Assembly: GCA_002314875.1 (NCBI GenBank)
Contig: DCHS01000027.1
Span: 1 to 43,235 of the forward strand
DNA length: 43,235 nt
Source: Prevotellaceae bacterium UBA1746
GTDB taxonomy: Bacteria; Bacteroidota; Bacteroidia; Bacteroidales; Bacteroidaceae
Direction of reading: 5' to 3'
Part shown: positions 41,286 to 43,235 of the stretch, in pieces
Numbering within the stretch: the first letter of the stretch is position 1
Layout of the letters: each line of letters starts with the position of its first letter
Notes under the pieces: model-generated
What the model saw: the letters and a program-made list of their open reading frames with translations, nothing else
What the model was told of the DNA's origin: nothing
Database searches by the model: none
Position numbers and translations under genes: made by a program

Positions 41286-41699
41286 ATGGAAATAAAAATC
41301 ACATCTCTAGATAACATTCAGACAGCTGCAAAGGAATTCCTTGAAGCCGTCGATATTCACCGCGTCTTCGCCTTCTACGGCAAAATGGGTGCGGGAAAGA
41401 CCACTTTCGTTAAAGCGCTTTGTGAGGAATTACAAGTGGACGATGTGGTAAACAGTCCGACTTTTGCTATCGTAAACGAATACCACTCCATCACTTTGAA
41501 TGGTCCCGTCTATCACTTTGATTTCTATCGCATCAAGCGTCTCGAAGAAGCTTACGATATCGGTACGGACGATTACTTCTACTCTGGTCACCCTTGCTTT
41601 ATTGAATGGCCGGAACTCATTGAAGCCATTCTCCCCGAGGACGTTGTTTGCGTGACTATCGAAGAGCAGGAAGACGGCTCTCGTCTCGTAAAGTTTTAA
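41286..41699 (+). CDS. tsaE: tRNA threonylcarbamoyladenosine biosynthesis ATPase TsaE
   Basis: A 137-residue P-loop protein that works with TsaB and TsaD in t6A37 synthesis on ANN-decoding tRNAs. The Walker A motif GKMGAGKTT is at residues 32-40. Other family blocks are VNSPTFAIVNEYHS, VYHFDFYRIKRLEEAYDIG and FIEWPELIEAILPED. I use the ATG at 41286; a longer frame has 55 unrelated codons and would run through the metK promoter. The mRNA may be leaderless. It is divergent from metK and ends before a strong terminator. Confidence 0.95.
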   Translation: MEIKITSLDNIQTAAKEFLEAVDIHRVFAFYGKMGAGKTTFVKALCEELQVDDVVNSPTFAIVNEYHSITLNGPVYHFDFYRIKRLEEAYDIGTDDYFYSGHPCFIEWPELIEAILPEDVVCVTIEEQEDGSRLVKF

Positions 41700-41770
41700 T
41701 AGGACGGGGCCGGAATTACCAGTATTACTGGAAATGCCGGAGCACTAGGAAACAGCGCCCTTATAAATAT

Positions 41771-41805
41771 AAAAGAGGTTATCTCAGTGGGAGATAACCT
41801 CTTTT
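41771..41805. terminator. Bidirectional terminator between tsaE and the FKBP gene
   Basis: AAAAGAGGTTATCTC (41771-41785) pairs perfectly with GAGATAACCTCTTTT (41791-41805) around a five-base loop. It serves both convergent genes. Confidence 0.9.
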
Positions 41806-41810
41806 GTTAT

Positions 41811-42467
41811 TTAGTACCAAGTACCGGTGATTGTTCCAGCACGGTAGTAGGCTTTCAGACGCATATCGAAGATGAGCGTTGAATAAGAAGGAATACCAGA
41901 AGTTCCAGCAGTTCCGTAGGCCATGTTAGCAGGAATGAAGACACGCCAGTAATCACCGATGTGCATCTGCATCAAAGCCGTAGTCCAACCTTCAATAACA
42001 TTGCTGGTCTTGAAGAGGGAAGGAGCTTCGTAACGCGTATCCATCACTTCACTCAACTTATTGCTGAGACCTGTATGGTCAAATACATAACCTTCAGGAT
42101 AGCTCGTAGAAGGAAGAATTCTGCCAAAATAGGTAACGCGAACAGAATCTGTATACATGGGGCAACCGCTGCCGGTTCCACGCTCCATGATGCGTACAGC
42201 AATGCTGTCCTCCCAAGTTGACTTGCTTCCTTCGGGGTTGCAATAGCTACGGTAAACGCGCCAATCGCAATGTTCCTCCCAAGCATCACCCCACTGGCTC
42301 TTCGCCTGTGCAATTTGCTTGTTGGCATAAGCAAGCGTATCCTTCATGTAAGCCTCGTTGTTGGCTTGCCAATTGGGGAATTCTTCCTCAGCATCCGTTG
42401 ACTCTGAACAAGCATAGAAGCCGCCCAAAGTTACGATTGCAAATAATATATAGAGGAGTTGTTTCAT
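41811..42467 (-). CDS. FKBP-type peptidyl-prolyl isomerase lipoprotein
   Basis: A 218-residue exported protein. The N-terminal signal ends in GGFYACSE, so it is probably a lipoprotein (Cys20). A helical linker (about 30-60) is followed by the FKBP domain (about 75-212) with DSVRVTYFGRILP, GYVFDHT, SNVIEGWTTALMQMHIGDYWRVFIPANMAYG and YSTLIFDMRLKAYY. It catalyses proline isomerisation during folding of envelope proteins. It starts 18 bases after the glyS stop, the usual Bacteroidales glyS-FKBP pair. Confidence 0.92.
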   Translation of the reverse strand: MKQLLYILFAIVTLGGFYACSESTDAEEEFPNWQANNEAYMKDTLAYANKQIAQAKSQWGDAWEEHCDWRVYRSYCNPEGSKSTWEDSIAVRIMERGTGSGCPMYTDSVRVTYFGRILPSTSYPEGYVFDHTGLSNKLSEVMDTRYEAPSLFKTSNVIEGWTTALMQMHIGDYWRVFIPANMAYGTAGTSGIPSYSTLIFDMRLKAYYRAGTITGTWY

Positions 42468-42485
42468 GAAAAAACAGATTATTGC

Positions 42486-43235
42486 TTACTTAAGTTTCTT
42501 GAGGAGGCTAACGATGCTTACCTTGTCCTCGATGAGACCGCGAAGATCTTCAATCTTTACACGGGTCTGCTCCATTGTGTCACGGTCACGGAGGGTTACA
42601 CAGCCGTCAACCAAAGTGTCGTTGTCAACAGTTACGCAGTAAGGAGTACCGATGGCATCCTGACGACGATAACGCTTACCAATCTGATCCTTCTCTTCGT
42701 AAACACACTTGAAGTGGTACTGGAGATCAGCAACAATTTCGCGTGCCTTCTCGGGAAGACCATCCTTCTTGGTGAGGGGGAATACAGCCAACTTGATAGG
42801 AGCAAGAGCTGCAGGGAGATGGAGAACGGTACGGCTCTGACCACCTTCGAGAGGCTGCTCTTCGTAGCTATGACACATTACGCTGAGGAACATACGGTCA
42901 ACACCGATAGAGGTCTCGATAACGTACGGAGTATAGCTTTCGTTGATTTCGGGATCGAAGTATTCAATCTTCTTGCCAGAGAACTTAGCGTGCTGGCTAA
43001 GGTCAAAGTTGGTACGGCTGTGAATACCTTCTACCTCCTTGAAACCGAAAGGCATGTGGAACTCAATATCACTAGCAGCATTAGCATAGTGAGCAAGCTT
43101 CTCGTGATCGTGGAAACGATAGTTCTCTGCACCGAAACCGAGAGCCTGATGCCAAGCCATACGAGTTTTCTTCCATTCATCGAACCACTGGAGTTCTGTA
43201 CCGGGCTTTACGAAGAACTGCATCTCCATCTGCTC
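42486..43235 (-). CDS. glyS: Glycine--tRNA ligase, C-terminal part (5' end outside window)
   Basis: The last 249 or so residues of class II glycyl-tRNA synthetase of the homodimeric type. Visible features: EMQFFVKPGTELQWFDEW, HYANAASDIEFHMPFGFKEVEGIHSRTNFDL, the motif 3 region YVIETSIGVDRMFLSVMCHSY, and the anticodon-binding domain (LPAALAPIKLAVFPLTKKDG; DAIGTPYCVTVDNDTLVDG). The frame is open to the window edge, so the start and motifs 1 and 2 are missing. Cotranscribed with the FKBP lipoprotein. Confidence 0.97.
   Translation of the reverse strand, partial: EQMEMQFFVKPGTELQWFDEWKKTRMAWHQALGFGAENYRFHDHEKLAHYANAASDIEFHMPFGFKEVEGIHSRTNFDLSQHAKFSGKKIEYFDPEINESYTPYVIETSIGVDRMFLSVMCHSYEEQPLEGGQSRTVLHLPAALAPIKLAVFPLTKKDGLPEKAREIVADLQYHFKCVYEEKDQIGKRYRRQDAIGTPYCVTVDNDTLVDGCVTLRDRDTMEQTRVKIEDLRGLIEDKVSIVSLLKKLK

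Noticed and set aside
1..43235. CRISPR arrays, insertion sequences, prophage or toxin-antitoxin modules
   Set aside because: No regularly spaced repeats, transposase or integrase motifs, or phage genes were found on either strand.

Overview
The window looks like ordinary chromosome from a member of the Bacteroidales, most likely Prevotellaceae or a close relative. The evidence is Bacteroidota-type promoters (TTTG, about 19-21 bp, then TAnnTTTG), the absence of obvious Shine-Dalgarno sequences, a type IX secretion sorting domain, a TonB-dependent receptor, family-typical gene neighbourhoods (glyS-FKBP; DUF4271-hemD-rnpA-yidD-tatD; murG-murC-ftsQ-ftsA-ftsZ-yqeY), and class II homodimeric-type GlyRS. 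I see no phage, insertion sequence or CRISPR array.

Layout: 1-69 is a tRNA-Asn running off the left edge. 199-5663 (+) holds a PfkB-family kinase, a C-terminal processing protease, purD and two membrane proteins. 5735-10958 (-) is a likely operon: a small type-IX-sorted surface protein, uvrA and a POT peptide transporter. A divergent promoter pair then serves that operon and tRNA-Leu(UAG). 11252-21818 (+) is a tightly packed run: a U32 peptidase-family RNA-modification-type protein, ribF, a CPBP protease, a dihydrouridine synthase, two glycosyltransferases, recX, a TPR protein, a GHL10 glycosidase-like protein, a DUF3316 protein and a tricorn-like S41 lipoprotein. It ends at a very strong hairpin.

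21920-29703 (-) is the distal half of the division and cell wall cluster: murG, murC, ftsQ, ftsA, then two consecutive ftsZ genes, then yqeY. The tandem ftsZ pair is the most striking thing here. Both copies keep the GTP-binding and T7 catalytic motifs. The second copy has diverged in the T3 region, the linker and the C-terminal peptide.

29990-31285 (-) is tyrS. 31518-33140 (+) is a lemA and M48 metalloprotease pair with its own promoter and terminator. 33470-41013 (-) runs metK, a LOG-family protein, a DUF4271 protein, hemD, rnpA, yidD, a C-terminally short tatD, a TonB-dependent receptor and a heavy-metal-associated (HMA) protein. The metK leader carries a SAM-II-like riboswitch followed by an intrinsic terminator. 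The receptor-HMA pair sits where tatD is cut short, so it may be an insertion into an older housekeeping cluster. A nested inverted-repeat element lies just beyond it. 41286-41699 (+) is tsaE with a nearly leaderless promoter. An FKBP lipoprotein and the 3' part of glyS (-) close the window.

All alignments and identities quoted are by eye. Family names come from recognition of motifs and general family knowledge, not from a database search.
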